Made by a program: the position numbers and the translations under genes. The notes under the pieces were generated by a model. The model did not search any database. It had not been told where the DNA came from and saw only the letters and a program-made list of their open reading frames with translations. 64,000 bases of DNA, from NCBI RefSeq assembly GCF_002878395.1, contig NC_061122.1:74976411-75040410 (forward strand), in the 5' to 3' direction. Positions 47,461 through 59,250 of this stretch are shown here, piece after piece. Numbering within the stretch: the stretch's first letter is position 1; every line of letters starts with the position of its first letter. Source of the stretch: Capsicum annuum (lineage: Eukaryota; Streptophyta; Magnoliopsida; Solanales; Solanaceae).

Positions 47461-49861
47461 CAAAATTCCAACTTGTTGTGTAATGACCTGTCAAATTCAA
47501 AGTTATAAATATAAACATACAATTTTATATGTAGTTAATGTATTTTTAAGTTTGACAGATGAATAAAAAGTAGTATTTTAGCATTTTGTTAAGAGATAAA
47601 TGGTGATGCAGATTAGCATACCTTTTCAATTAATTGAATCATGTCTACTTGATAAGTGTGTTAGCTTCATCGACTTTGTGAATCTATTGACAAAGCGTAT
47701 AAGCTAGATTATTTTTTATTGGGGATGCTGCTTGTATTTTTTTTCAATTAGTGCAATATTTCTCTTCAATCTTAAATACTTACATCTATTGGCTTTTGTA
47801 GAAGCAACTTCCTCGTTCACTCAACTATATTCGGTTGTCGATGCATTTTTGTTCGATCTAGTTTTCAACATCCATTCATACCGAGCTAATTTTGCTAGAA
47901 GCTGTTGTAGGAGCTTAATTTCTAGCAGCATATTGACTGAGCCACTATATTTTTTAACAACAACAAATAGTAATTCCATTGTGCCTGTTGTAAATGTTTT
48001 TTAAGATTAGATATTTTGGTTATATCCAAATAAAATGTTGAAGTTGAAATACATAGGTAGTTAGTATACAAGCCACTCGAAATCAAAATGGTCAGCGGGG
48101 ATGATGTCAAAGATATAAAATAGAATGCAATGTCTAAATTTGTTTTTGCTTTAAGGTTTCTGAATTACTAAATAACTAAATAAATTTCTCTCCTTTGTTA
48201 AGTGTGTTCTCTACTGATTTTGAGGATGAAATATGAATGGACGGCTGGATGGCTTTAGAATTTATGTATAATGAATTTGAATATGAATAAGAGGAGAATA
48301 TGGAATTTGATTACGCATTTAATTGGAATGAACTGTTATTGTATTTTTAAAAAAGTGTAACTGAATAAAATTATGAGGAAAATCTTAGATTTGTCCAGTT
48401 GTTTAATAGGAAGATTTGTTACTGATTTGATTCAATATTGAATTTAGAATTAATTGAAGCAAAATGATCAAATAAATGGATGCAAAACTACAGGTGTTCG
48501 TGTATTTGTACATAAGTAGGATTTTAGGTTTGGAAACACGGCTTATCTATTCATTTGTGTAGCCTTTACCCAGATGCTCAAAGCTCTAAGTATGCCTGGG
48601 TAACACTTTTCTAGTCTGTATCCTTAATTTGCAAATATACTGATTGTATATAGGTTTCTGTTGAAATTTCAGCGCCAGTTACTACCTTTTTCATGGTTGT
48701 TATTTGTGGAACTGACAAGTTAAGATGGGATTTCTTTTTCAACATGCTATTGGTTAGCGTCAGTGTTGTAGAAATTCACTTTAACATAGTTGGTACAGTT
48801 TATCAGGTGACTTAAATATTTCCTGAGGCGCTTAGGCAAGTCTTAACTGAAGTTCTACTTCAGAAGAAAGGACTAACCCTCAATCTTATCACCACCCCAT
48901 ATTACATTGCACCATACTGGTATGTAATAGATGATCCTATCTCATTGAGTTAAGTTATTTGATCTCATGTGGTGCAGATGAATGGATGTTCCTTTGTTGA
49001 GGTATATATGATTCCTATTAGGTCGGTATTTTTTTTCTTGACATTGTGACTGCATTGTTTGTCATTTTAGTTAACTGCTGATATTAAAACTTAAGAGAGG
49101 CACTTCTATATCGCTAGTTTCAAGTTGCTTGAGTATGTCCTAAGATTTATAACTCAAGTTGGAAGGTGTAATCACAAATTTCTTTGTTGTGGAATTTTGA
49201 CATATATAATTATACCTTTTTGGAAATAAGTGACCATACTTCATATTTCTGTTAGCTTTTAATCATGTGTTTAGTTGTGTCCTGCATCTGGCATGACTTT
49301 AGTTGTTACTCTGTCCTGGCTGGTCTGATGAAGTTAAAAGAGGTAGAAATGAAGCTATGGGGTTTTATAGGTAATACTTTTTGCTCCCTATTTACGTTTG
49401 AAGATTTTTCATTCAATTATTATGGAGCAACAAGGCTCAGTTCTGTAGGTGGTTAAAATGTTTGTTATGTGTTGACATTTATTTCCCTTTATCATCGTGT
49501 TATAAGGACCAATTGAATTATATCCAATTTTCTAATTTGCTTCACCAGCATCTTCATTTTTTCTTTGAGACCGTACAAGTGCCCAAACAATCGTATCCCC
49601 GCCCTGAAACTTATTTGTATGTATATTGGACTGTTGATTTCTTTGCATCTTGCAAGGGTGCTGATGTTCCCATCGGTTAATAACTCAAGAGAAGAATTTA
49701 ACTTCTCTTGTTGAGTACAAACTTTAGTGGGATTACTTCCATTATGAACTTGTGATGTTGAGGCAGGTGGAGGCAGCACAGCATGAAGCTTCTGCTTGTT
49801 CTTGTTAGTCGTATTACCTTATCGGCTGCAAGGAAGACTCGATTTTTCAACATTGAATATG
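47461..49861. other. No recognised gene; intron-rich host-like sequence
   Basis: AT-rich sequence upstream of the helicase gene. The proposed 5' end of the Helitron should lie in or beyond this interval, but I could not find a clear ATC start. From about 48500 the plus strand looks like plant gene introns (T-rich, with CAG and GTATAT borders around small open pieces, e.g. near 48975-49003). A 95-codon minus-strand frame at 49492-49779 has unbiased composition and no domain I know. The stretch may include captured intron sequence of the response-regulator gene that follows. Confidence 0.4.
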
Positions 49862-49945
49862 AATACAGACGTTGTTCCCAAGAAAATCTTGGAACTGATG
49901 AACGTTCCTGGACTTACCAGAGAAAATGTTGCTAGCGATCTTCAA
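49862..49945 (+). pseudogene. Type-B response regulator, GARP domain exon
   Basis: The plus strand reads [20 protein letters not shown] then VASDLQ. This is the second half of the GARP (Myb-like) DNA-binding domain of type-B ARR cytokinin response regulators, whose usual text is VP+[23 protein letters not shown]. The His of the SHLQ motif is changed to Asp, a change expected to harm DNA binding. The exon ends with CAA|GTCATT, at the same point (Q|KYR) where plant genes have an intron. The receiver domain and first part of GARP were not found. Confidence 0.85.
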
Positions 49946-50096
49946 GTCATTTAATACTTACTTCTTACCCTTTGACAATGCACAAGAAGTTTAATTGGCC
50001 AAAGCCTATCTTGTACTTGTTTTGCATTGTCTAGTACATACAAGTTTGTGTAATCTCTTTAGCAAAGCACTTAATTGTATCAATCATTTTATGCAG

Positions 50097-50231
50097 AAAT
50101 ATAGGTTGTATCTCACAAGGTTGAGTGGTGTATCGCAGCACCATCCTTCTCAGTCCTTCGTGGGTATAAATATGCAAGTGAACACGTCACAACACAATAA
50201 TTCTATGCTTATGCATTCTATGTTGCATTAA
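50097..50231 (+). pseudogene. Type-B response regulator, exon after GARP domain
   Basis: After the acceptor TTTATGCAG the frame reads KYRLYLTRLSGVSQHHPSQS, completing the SHLQKYR-L motif across a 151-bp intron, then FVGINMQVNTSQHNNSML and a stop at 50229-50231. Full family members go on for several hundred residues of Gln- and Asn-rich activation domain, so this copy is truncated. The junction with the LTR-type DNA follows within 80 bases. Confidence 0.85.
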
Positions 50232-50309
50232 GAGTGAGAAACGATGTGGTGATGAGTCTAACGAATGCTTTCAGCTGTATGCTCTATTCCCTATATAATC
50301 TTGGCATGT

Positions 50310-50350
50310 CTAGCTTCATTCGAGGATGAATGTTTCCAAAGAGGGGATGA
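50310..50350 (+). other. Purine tract and palindrome upstream of a 3' LTR
   Basis: CATTCGAGGATGAATG (about 50318-50333) followed by TTTCCAAAGAGGGGATGA, directly before LTR start TGTAATACC. The same arrangement precedes LTRs of the other gypsy-type elements of this window. It shows that 50351-53304 is a 3' LTR of a 5'-truncated element and not a solo LTR. Confidence 0.75.
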
Positions 50351-50617
50351 TGTAATACCCCGGGAAATTTTTCATTGAAATTTTGTGCGTAAACGTGTTG
50401 GGTTCTATCTTCTAGAATGAATTATAAATTTTTCATGCAGAATGTCTTAGATTATGACCCACCATTACGTAGAGTATCGAATAATATTTCCAATAATATG
50501 TGGATCATCCAAAACGGACACCCGAGCGACGAGTTATGAACATTCCGATCGAACCGTGAATAGTAGTGAACAGTAAAACGTGCAGGAAAAGTACCGAGGC
50601 CTGGCATATTTTTTCTC

Positions 50618-50950
50618 CAACTTTAAACAATCATAACTCCTTGTACATAATGATCTGGGTGATCTACTATATATCAATGAAAATATCTGTGAGTCCTCTT
50701 TCCAATGAAATTGGTTTCATCCAATTTGCCTAACGAAGCAAAAAGTTATGGTCGATCTACTTCAGCCTATCAAAAGTAAATTTTTAGGTCAACTTCAAAT
50801 GATCATAACTCCTCATACACAATGATCTTGGTGAGATACTATATATCAATGGAAATATATGAGAGTCCTCTTTCAAATGAAATTAGTTTCATCCAATTTG
50901 GATATCGGAGTAAAACGTTATGGTTGATCTACTTCAGACTATCAAAACAG
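50618..50950. repeat. Tandem duplication of about 170 bp within the LTR
   Basis: Two copies start with CAACTT(T/C)AAA(C/T)(A/G)ATCATAACTC and end GATCTACTTCAG(C/A)CTATCAAAA. They are about 85-90 percent alike by eye. Confidence 0.75.
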
Positions 50951-51072
50951 TCCACCAAAGGACAAATTCGAGAATTATTTGATTTTTAGGGGCGTTTTGG
51001 TCATTCACCCTCACCGAAAATCCATCCAAACCCTATATTAAAGCCTATTAGAAGCATTATATATTATATTTC

Positions 51073-52110
51073 ATCAAATTCCCTCAAAAATAAAACCTTA
51101 AGCTCCTACATCCAACTTCAAAAACCTCCAAAGTTCACCATTAATTCTGCAAATTTATTTAAGATTCCAAGTTCCTAGTTCAAGAACTCCAAGAACCATC
51201 ATTCAAAGGCACGATTAACATCTCAAAAATGAGTATCGATCTAAAGTTCATCATTCAAGGTATGTGGGGTTTTTAACAAGAACTCTCTTTTGTTCTTGTG
51301 CCAAAAAGTAATTTTCTTTACAAAGGCATGATTTTTATTTGATTTTTATGAATTTGAAGCATGAACCCATATCTTATGATGATTATTATGAAATCTTGAT
51401 GTTTATGATTTCGAAAGATGAATTTACATGTGTGGAGATATAAAGCATGAATCTTGAATGATATTTATCATGATTTTGATATTTGGGTCGTGAATCTCGA
51501 TTGAAAATTATGTTTTTTGAGAAAGTGTGTGTTATAAGCACGTTGATGTTGAATATTTGAGATATTTTGAATCAAATTCCCTCAAAAAGAAAACTCTAAG
51601 CTCCTATATCCAACTTTAAGAACGTCCAAAGTTCACCATTAATTCTGCAAATTTATTCAAGATTCCAAGTTCCTAGTTCAAGAACTTCAAGAACCTCCAA
51701 AGTTCACCATTAATTCTGCAAATTTATTAAAGATTCCAAGTTCCTAGTTCAAGAAATCCAAGAACCAACAGTCAAAGGCACGATTAACATCTTAAAAATG
51801 AGTATCGATTTAAAGTTCATCATTCAAGGTATGTGGGGTTTTTCAACAAGAACTCTCTTTCGTTCTTGTGCCCAAAAGTAATTTTCTTTACAAAGGCATG
51901 ATTTTTATTTAATTTTTATGAATTGGAAGCATGAACCCATATCTTATGATGATTATTATAAAATCTTGATGTTTATGATTTTGAAAGATGAATTTACATG
52001 TGTGGAGATATAAAGCATGAATCTTGAACGATATTTATCATGATTTTGATATTGGAAATTATTTGTTTAGAAAGTGTGTGTTATAAGCACATTGATGTTG
52101 AATATTTGAG
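51073..52110. repeat. Tandem duplication of about 500-540 bp within the LTR
   Basis: Copy 1 (about 51073-51566) and copy 2 (about 51573-52110) share text from AATTCCCTCAAAAA(T/G)A through GTGTGTTATAAGCAC(G/A)TTGATGTTGAATATTTGAGATATTTTGAAT. Copy 2 has a further short repeat of the CAAAGTTCACCATTAATTCTG block near 51630 and 51705. Confidence 0.8.
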
Positions 52111-53304
52111 ATATTTTGAATGATTTGACCTTTTGATCTTAATGGAGTTGTTTTGAACTCGAATGTGAAAGAAATCCACAACGTGGTTGATTGTGATAGA
52201 TGGGAAGCATGATGGCTCCCGGTGTATATTTATATATTACTGAAATTATTTTGTTGTGGATTGTCTTTTAAATGATCTGAGCTAAGTTCGGGAGAAATCT
52301 TTAGCACCGAGTGGGAGGTATAAAACGACCTTACTTCCCTAGAACTACGTGCCCCCATAGGAGTGAGCCTAAGGCTGATTTATTAAGTGATCACTAGTTT
52401 ATGTGAATTTGATATCGATAATCCTACTCCGATGGCAATGATAGGATGGCTCTCCCCAACGTGGGTTGTACGTTGGACTCCACGTAGCTCACATGGTTTA
52501 TGTCGGTTATAGGATCTCCCAGTGTGTGTGCGTTTCCTTGTGTCTATGGTGAAGTGATTTGAAAGTGGAATTGTGAAAGTTATTCTTTCGAAAGATTTAA
52601 ATAATATTTACATTATGAGAATTGATATTCTTGATGAACTGAAAGTGATTGATAAATTATATGATGACTCACATGTGTTATTGTACTTATTTCATCCTCT
52701 CATGATTATAATGATTTTCTTCGGGCTATGTGAGTCCTTCATACATCCTGCATATTTCTTATAAATATTTATGATGATGATGTTTATAAAATTACATACA
52801 CCCCCATATACTCGGTTCCTTTCCATGGTACTTATCCGTATCTTCGGATGTTAGCTGCATTTTCTCGGAATGTAGGTTCAAGTGCTCAGTCCAGGTTCGA
52901 CAGTGATTCTTTAGGCACGCTGTTCTACATCCTCTATCATGGTGAGCCCTCATGTTCCGAGGACGTGATGTCTGATGTTGGTTTCACGGAATTATTTACA
53001 TTTGATAACTGAGTATGAGTCAGTTTGGGCATGTCTCAATGGCTCGCTGGTTTTATTGATTTTCTTAGAGGCTTGTCAGACTAGTATAGATGTTAGGAGT
53101 TAACTAATAAGTCGTATTTTGTTATCTTTCTCAGATTCTTTTATTCTTGCATAATGATTACTCTGTTGATATTTGAGGGTTATTTATGGAAACCCCATTG
53201 ATTCGTGTTGAACTGGATGAAAATAGCTCAAAGGGTTAGCTTGGGGCTACTTGTAGCCTCAAGCACCGTGTGATGCTCTGGGACCCATTTTCTGGGGTGT
53301 TACA

Positions 53305-54260
53305 TCCCTGATGCACCTAGCCACCCTATCCTACATACTATCCACGTCCCCCCTACACTCTCACTCCTCCATTCCCGCTAACTTCTCCCTTATCTCCCAT
53401 GCATCACTGGCGTCAAGCTGCCCCACTTAATTCTAGGTCTACACTCCTCACCCCTTCTCTTCCTATCCTTCTTTATACCTAAATCCATAACCAAGAGCCT
53501 ATGCTGAGTCGAAAGATTCTCACTTGGGATGACCTTACAGTCCTTACACAACACCCTATCCCCTTTCCTAAGCAATAAAAAGTCAATCTGGGTCTTGTCT
53601 ATCGCATTTCGAAAGGTGATCAGGTGACCGTCCTTCTTCGGGAAGCCTGAGTTCACCACCACCAGCCCAAAGGACCTCGCAAAATCCAATAGAGTAGCCC
53701 CCTCTTCATTTCTTTCCCCAAAACCAAAACCACCATGCACATCGCCAAAGCCTCCCGGTAACGCCCCAATTTGCCCATTGAAATCTCCGGCTACAACAAT
53801 CTTCTCCGAGCTAGGCACGCCTCTCACCACTTCATCCAAAACCTTCCAAAACCGCATCTTCTCCTTCCTATCCAAGCCCACTTGCGACGCATAAGCACTA
53901 CACACGTTCAGGGTAAACCCCCCAATGACCAATTTAATAGTCATCAACCTATCGCTGATCCTCTTTACCTCTACTACCTGACCTCTAAGCTTTTCATCTA
54001 CTAAGATGCCAACTCCATTCCTACGCCTCTCGCTCCCAGAGTACCAAAGCTTGTAACCATTCACATCCCTAGCCTTAGACCCTGCCCATTTGGTCTCTTG
54101 AACATACGCAATATTAATCCTCCTCTTTCTAAAAATCTTCACAAGCTCTATGGACTTACCCTGAAGAGTACCTATATTCCAAAACCCAACCCTCAGCCTA
54201 CCATCTCTATTAACACGTCTTCCTCTACCGCCCTAAGGCCAAACCTTGGACTCCCTCCTA
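53305..54260 (-). pseudogene. RTE-type LINE endonuclease (apurinic/apyrimidinic-like), truncated
   Basis: Minus strand, 250 open codons (53390-54142) plus flanking frame. Starting with VGFWNIGTLQGKSIELVK (near 54130-54200), then INIAYVQETKW, with the catalytic Glu of QETKW, YSGSERRRNGVGILVDE, VVAGDFNGQIGALPGG (GDFN motif), KTQIDFLLLRK and LSTQHRLLVMDLG (the usual S-D/Q-H catalytic end). This is the EEP-family endonuclease of plant RTE LINEs, often mislabelled as craniofacial development protein 2-like. The frame is well preserved until near 53400, where it shifts. Coding continues to 53305 and is cut there by the LTR. The reverse transcriptase part is missing from this window. Confidence 0.9.
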
Positions 54261-55290
54261 CACCCGCCCTTTCCTCTTCCCCCGTCCCCACAATAGCCCC
54301 CCGCCCCAATCTCTTTGGACATCAACTGTCCAACCATCAACGCCCACAACCACTACTACAAGAAAATATAAGAAAATATAAATAATGGTAGTAACAAAGC
54401 AGTAGCAGGAAGTACAAGGCTCACACAAATTAGAAGAAATAATCAAGAAAGAAAACTAAACTCAAATAGGGAGAAAAAACAAAACCAAGGTAAAGATAAA
54501 ACTAACAGTAAGAAAAATAGAGCACACTAATGGCCTGGCACCAAGGACAACCAAATAAATAATAAGGAGCGGTGCAAATCATGAATATACTACAGCAGAC
54601 ACGCAAGTCAAGATATAAGAGATAGTACGATAAACAATATGAAGAAACATAAGAGGTTCAAAAACAGCAAGACAATAAAGATACCCTCAAAGCATACACT
54701 TTATCCAAATTTTAAGAACAACTACTAGAAATCCAAATAACAGATAGAAAATCCCACGCAAATTATAGGAAACAAAAATATCAAAAAATCGCGCGATAAA
54801 ATAAAGTTCAAGGGTTAGAAGTCACCGAAATACGTATATCATGTAATCTGCTCTTGATTGTTGTCCTGGAACCCGGCAAATTAGGTCACCAAAATCACTT
54901 CGTCCAAAAGTCATCGGCTCAAATTTGGACAGTAGTTGCAATATCCGGTAGAGACCCCCACCTAGATTTTCTGGCTCCGCCGCCTGCACCATCGACATCC
55001 ATCAAACTAGTTCACCGAATCTGATCGCAGACCAGTAACCAGTGAATTACTGCCTTCACAAATCTACTAACAGTGGAGAGGGGAGAGAAGGAGAGAGGGT
55101 GAAAGAGAGGGAGACCAAGAAAGAGAGGGAGAGAGAAGTGTGCCTACCTGTCGCCGGTGTTGTTTTGCTGTCGGCGTCTACTTCACAGAGACTGACTAGT
55201 TACATCAAAGAGAATGCAGGGGAAAAGATAGACCAAGGAAGAGAGATGGAGCAACGTACTTACCTGTCGCCGGAGATCACTGTTCTAATT
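54261..55290 (-). other. RTE-type LINE 5' untranslated region
   Basis: Non-coding sequence on the minus strand ahead of the endonuclease. It contains a pyrimidine-rich (plus-strand GA-rich) tract at 55076-55140 and two copies of a CGGCGACAGGTA(A/G) block on the minus strand (near 55150 and 55268), as usual for the 5' end of this LINE family (from memory of plant genomes). The 62- and 95-codon frames here are by-products. The 5' boundary near 55290 is approximate. Confidence 0.6.
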
Positions 55291-56200
55291 TAATTTTATA
55301 ATTATTTTAAAGGCATACCGACGTCATGAGGTCACTATGTCTTCTAGAAATTTAATTCCAACTTCATAAGGTTGCTATATTTCTAAAAATTTAATTCCAA
55401 CATGCTGAGGTTGGTATTTGTATTTAATGGAATTATCATCATTTAATTGACCACATGAGCTCTGTTTCTTTAAGAAGAATTTGAAAACATGCAGGAGAAA
55501 AGTGATGTTAGGTTGCTTTTTTTTGCTTTTTTTGATCTATTTTTGTGGTCTGTTTTAGCAGTTATTTTTGTGGTGTTAATTTTTAATGTAGGGAGTCCTT
55601 ATGGAGATTTCTATTGATATTTGGAGAAGTAATCCCATTCTATAAAATCAAGAGATACTAATGTAATTGTTTTTTTCAACAACATGGGCTTATATGTTCT
55701 CTTATGTGAAAGAGTTGTCTCTACCTCTACCAAATGAACCTGGCTTAAACAAACATGAATTGATCCACATGATCTTTCTTGCTATCTTCTCCTCTTATAT
55801 TATACATTCTTAGTTTATTAAAAATTAAGTGAAAGTTGAATTTGGGGCATTTCTTAGCTTAATAGTTCTCAAGATTTTGTATTTATTTTTAAGACTTTTA
55901 GCAAAATTTGTAACTTTAATATCTTCATCTAATGGTTGTTGTATAACAGAGAGACTATCGCAATATTATACTGAATTCTCTGTGTAGTAATCTATAGATT
56001 TTTATTGCATCATAATTTTTTGAATTTGTTGCTTTAATTAAAATTTCTTATCCTTGATAGAAAGTAGGTAATTGTTATTGAGACTCTCAAAATTTTATTT
56101 GACCAAAATGTAGTCAATCATAAGGAACAACCACTCTTTAGTTATAGTTTTAATTAGTCAATTTTTCACCAAGATGTCTTTTTCTTACTATTCTATAAAT
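55291..56200. other. AT-rich spacer, no gene
   Basis: No coding frame or RNA gene recognised. A 45-bp block with AAATTTAATTCCAAC(T/A) occurs twice near 55345-55405. The rest is AT-rich, possibly including a decayed DNA transposon. Confidence 0.4.
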
Positions 56201-56551
56201 TTAGGATTCATTAAAATTTATCTAAAAGAGTAGCAATATGAAAGAAGAAGTAAACAAGAAAATAAGGAGACAAGACAAGAGATGAAAGTTTTTCATTTTT
56301 TTTGTTCTAGTGTACAAGTGTATACAATATGAACCCTTATGCCTCTATTTATAGTGTCATATAAAGGCATGCAAAAGGTTTTCATAAATATGAAATAAAC
56401 CATTAACATAATGGAGGAAGTTATGAATGTGTAAGGTTAGAAGAATAATTTCATGGTGAAGGTTATCTTCATAATGGAGGAGAATAATGAAGATAAGTAG
56501 TGGGAGTAATTTCTAAAGTAGTAGACATCCACACTTATTAGTTTTATAACA
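56201..56551 (-). mobile_element. 3' LTR of a copia element (minus strand)
   Basis: On the minus strand an LTR begins TGTTATAAAACTAATAAG at 56551 and is preceded by a purine tract, CCAAGGAGGAG. It has a TATA box CTATAAATAGAGG at 56342-56354. The inner 3' border near 56200 is not clear. A short LTR of about 350 bp fits Ty1/copia. Confidence 0.65.
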
Positions 56552-57000
56552 CTCCTCCTTGGATGCTCATAGATGATGTGTCTCATTAAAACCTTACTAG
56601 AAAAAAATTCCGTGAAAAAAAAATTTTAGTGAAGGAAAAAGAGTACGCATATCTTATAATACCCATTTGTTTGCTGGCTCGTTAAGATCTTTCCAAGGAA
56701 AATTCATTGGGGAAAACTTTATGCCAAGAAAAAAAGAGTGAAACACGTATTTTACTCCACCTGATGCAAATATCATTTCACTTCTCAAAGACGACGCATC
56801 CCAATCTTTTATGTCACCTTTCAAATATTGATATTGACTATGCCGCTGTGATCAAATCATATTCATGAAGATGTTTGCATTTTTGAATCGTCCTCATGTG
56901 TTGTTTTCTTTTTTCTTGGATATGCTAAGCCTTTGAACTCAACCAAATAAATTCTTGAAAATTACTTTATTTGGGACCTCATCATCGCAAGTCATTTACA
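56552..57000 (-). pseudogene. Copia pol C-terminus and 3' untranslated region
   Basis: On the minus strand SISIFER and then KIGMRRL can be read at 56786-56850, matching the end of copia RNase H (usual form LP-S-FEKLV-KIGMRRL-DL). After stops comes the A/T-rich tail with TTTTTTCTAGTAAGGTTTTAATGAG, and then the purine tract. The enzyme core upstream is too decayed to follow. Confidence 0.55.
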
Positions 57001-58690
57001 CATTGAATTGTTCGTATCAACAGCTAATTAGTTGTGAAAACTTTTATTTGCATGATATTTAAATTGATCGTTGATCAAATATTCTTCTTGCATTTGTATA
57101 AGCAACAATACTTTGACAATATTTGTCAGAAATAATAAATCCATATCAATAATATCTGATTGCACTCATATTCACATAAAAGTGAAATTACGTCTTTTCT
57201 GCACATTAATAAAAATTATTATCTCATGTATAGAAATAGCAGGATACATAAATGCACTAATTGCACTAATATATGGTATTTTCTAATCATTTTCTTGAGA
57301 TCAAAATTGATCTATCTTTATGGTAAGAAATCTCGAAACCATTGAGATATTTAATGGATCGAGTCTCTTTTAAATCCTTCAAGGATTTTTCTATTGCATT
57401 TACCGTCTAGCTAGAAATGACATTCAATCATTATACACATTCAAGATTTTCATACATTGTTAGATTTAAAGAAACCTTATTGCATCCGTAATAGAAGAAC
57501 AATCTCCAAATAATAATGTCAGGACTTTGCGAATAACCTTTATGCCACAAGACAAAATTCGTATTTTATATCTTAGGAGTTTACTTTTCGCAACATCACC
57601 AATTTGCATCCCACTGAAATTATACCCTAGTCTATGGACTAATTCCAAAACATCACTTTTCAAGTAAAATATAATACACTTGAATTGCGTATTTTTTCTG
57701 TCCACACTATTCGACATAATTAAGTACACAATTCTCGTTATCATTTATAATGGTGAGCACTATATTTTATCAAAAATATCACCTACGATTATTTGACATC
57801 GATTCCAATATGACATAACATATCTCTATCAATCTCTTCTTTTTCATCACTTTTAGGTATTTTAACTTTTCCCAAGGTTTTATGAAGTTGTTATGTTATA
57901 GTGATTTTTAAAGCTCTTGCCTCATTATCATCGACCATCTTTATCATTTTATCCTCTCCTTCTTCAAGGAGTTTTATGTTTGGAACTGATATGTCTATCA
58001 CGCTTCAAGCGTGCCATAGGCTGTGTCTTTCAAAAACTTTACATTGAAGCATTTATAGCTAAATGATAACATAGTATCAGTTTGGCAATGAACTTGCAAT
58101 ATTTTGCAAATCTTGAATTATCTATTGAGCTTCAAGTTTATTTTTTTTATGAGGATCTAGATTATTCATTCCATATATTTCAGCTATTAATAGTATCTCC
58201 CCCTAATGTTAGGAAATCTAAGATTCAACCCAACCTTATTTGGAGATACATCTTTGTGCGTGGTGGATATTGCATATTTAAATTTTTAGATGGATTTATT
58301 TGGTTCCTGACCTTGAACCAAAAATATAGGGGAACTTTGTTGGCTTAATGCATACAAATGTTGCTATATTTAAATAAACTCATCTTGTACCAATTTTTCT
58401 TTTGGGGAGATTTATTCTCAAAATCAATTGTTTAGCTATAATCGCAGGCACACAGTTTTATGCTAAACCAATCAGCATTATCAACTTTTATAATTTTAAA
58501 CCATTATCTCAATTTAACAATTTCAGCGAACAATCTTGCAAAAATCAAATTGCAAGTTGATAGCAACACATATGACCAACCATAGATGTATCTCATTTCA
58601 TAGTAAATAACCCACATGGCAAGTGAACAGACCTTTATTGACCTTACTGTACGTTCCAAACATGAAAAAACAAGGAAGAAATATTCTAAG
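57001..58690. other. Degenerate sequence, perhaps decayed copia pol
   Basis: No clear protein motif. The position to the right of the copia 3' end would fit more of the pol region on the minus strand, but the translated text (for example the 92-codon frame at 57466-57744) shows none of the copia signatures. Left unassigned. Confidence 0.35.
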
Positions 58691-59250
58691 TGTTGGAAGT
58701 TAAAAATATTCTAAGTGAGAAGCAAGGCAAAATTGGCTAAGGGACAAGACTATCCATGTGTTTGTCACATGAGGCAATTGCAAATTCGAATTTTAAATAT
58801 TTAGACATGTGGATTTTTAGATATGTAATTTTAATACTTATAAATTCTGTTGATTCATGTGATAGGCATGCAGGCCATGTCCAATGGCATGCAGGCCATG
58901 TCCAATGACATGCTGTAAAGTGTGACAGTTGAAACTCCTTGTAACCGCCCATGTGTAGTCTTTATATTGAGGTGCTGGAATTCGTCTAAGGGGAAGGGAG
59001 TGCTGTGATGCCTTAGTAAATTCATGTGGCATTGTTTCTTTTTAATTCTGAGAGAATAATAAAGATTGGGAACTTATTTTCTATACACTATTGAGTGTTT
59101 TACATTACTGTATAGTTAGTCTATTGTACTTATACTATGCAGTGTGTGTATAGCTGAAGTTGTGCAGTGTGGCATGACTACCAAGCGGTGGTGCTGCAAA
59201 ATTTATGGGATACAATCATAACCTTAGTTGGTACAATATTTTATCGTGTG
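58691..59250 (+). mobile_element. Probable copia LTR, solo or partial
   Basis: Starts TGTTGGAAGTTAAAAATATTC, the usual start of many copia LTRs, contains a TATA-like CTTTATATTGAGG at 58960-58972 after GTAACCGCCCATGTG, and a polyadenylation-like AATAAAG near 59059. The end is not sharp (58691-59250 is an estimate). No primer site or second LTR is visible. Two 21-bp tandem repeats lie within it. Confidence 0.5.
58865..58906. repeat. 21-bp direct repeat x 2
   Basis: Two exact head-to-tail copies (58865-58885 and 58886-58906) of a unit starting GGCATGCAGGCCATG, followed by a partial third. The unit contains GCATGC and GGCC palindromes. The minus-strand translation CHWTWPA repeated there has no meaning. 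Confidence 0.9.

Larger units (their letters stand above)
50351..53304 (+). mobile_element. 3' LTR of a truncated element (family of LARD element 2)
   Basis: A 2954-bp LTR on the plus strand, from TGTAATACCCCGGG to GGGGTGTTACA. It matches the LTRs of LARD element 2 when those are read on the minus strand, including the blocks GAGGTATAAA...GACCTTACTTCCCTAG and the GTGATCACTAGTT segment deleted from one of them. It carries two internal tandem duplications (about 170 bp x 2 at 50618-50950; about 500-540 bp x 2 at 51073-52110). It abuts an RTE-type LINE at 53305. Confidence 0.85.

Noticed and set aside
53390..54142. Host gene for craniofacial development protein 2-like
   Set aside because: The product is the endonuclease of an RTE LINE; the well-kept frame reflects a fairly young LINE copy. 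The host-gene label is a common annotation error.
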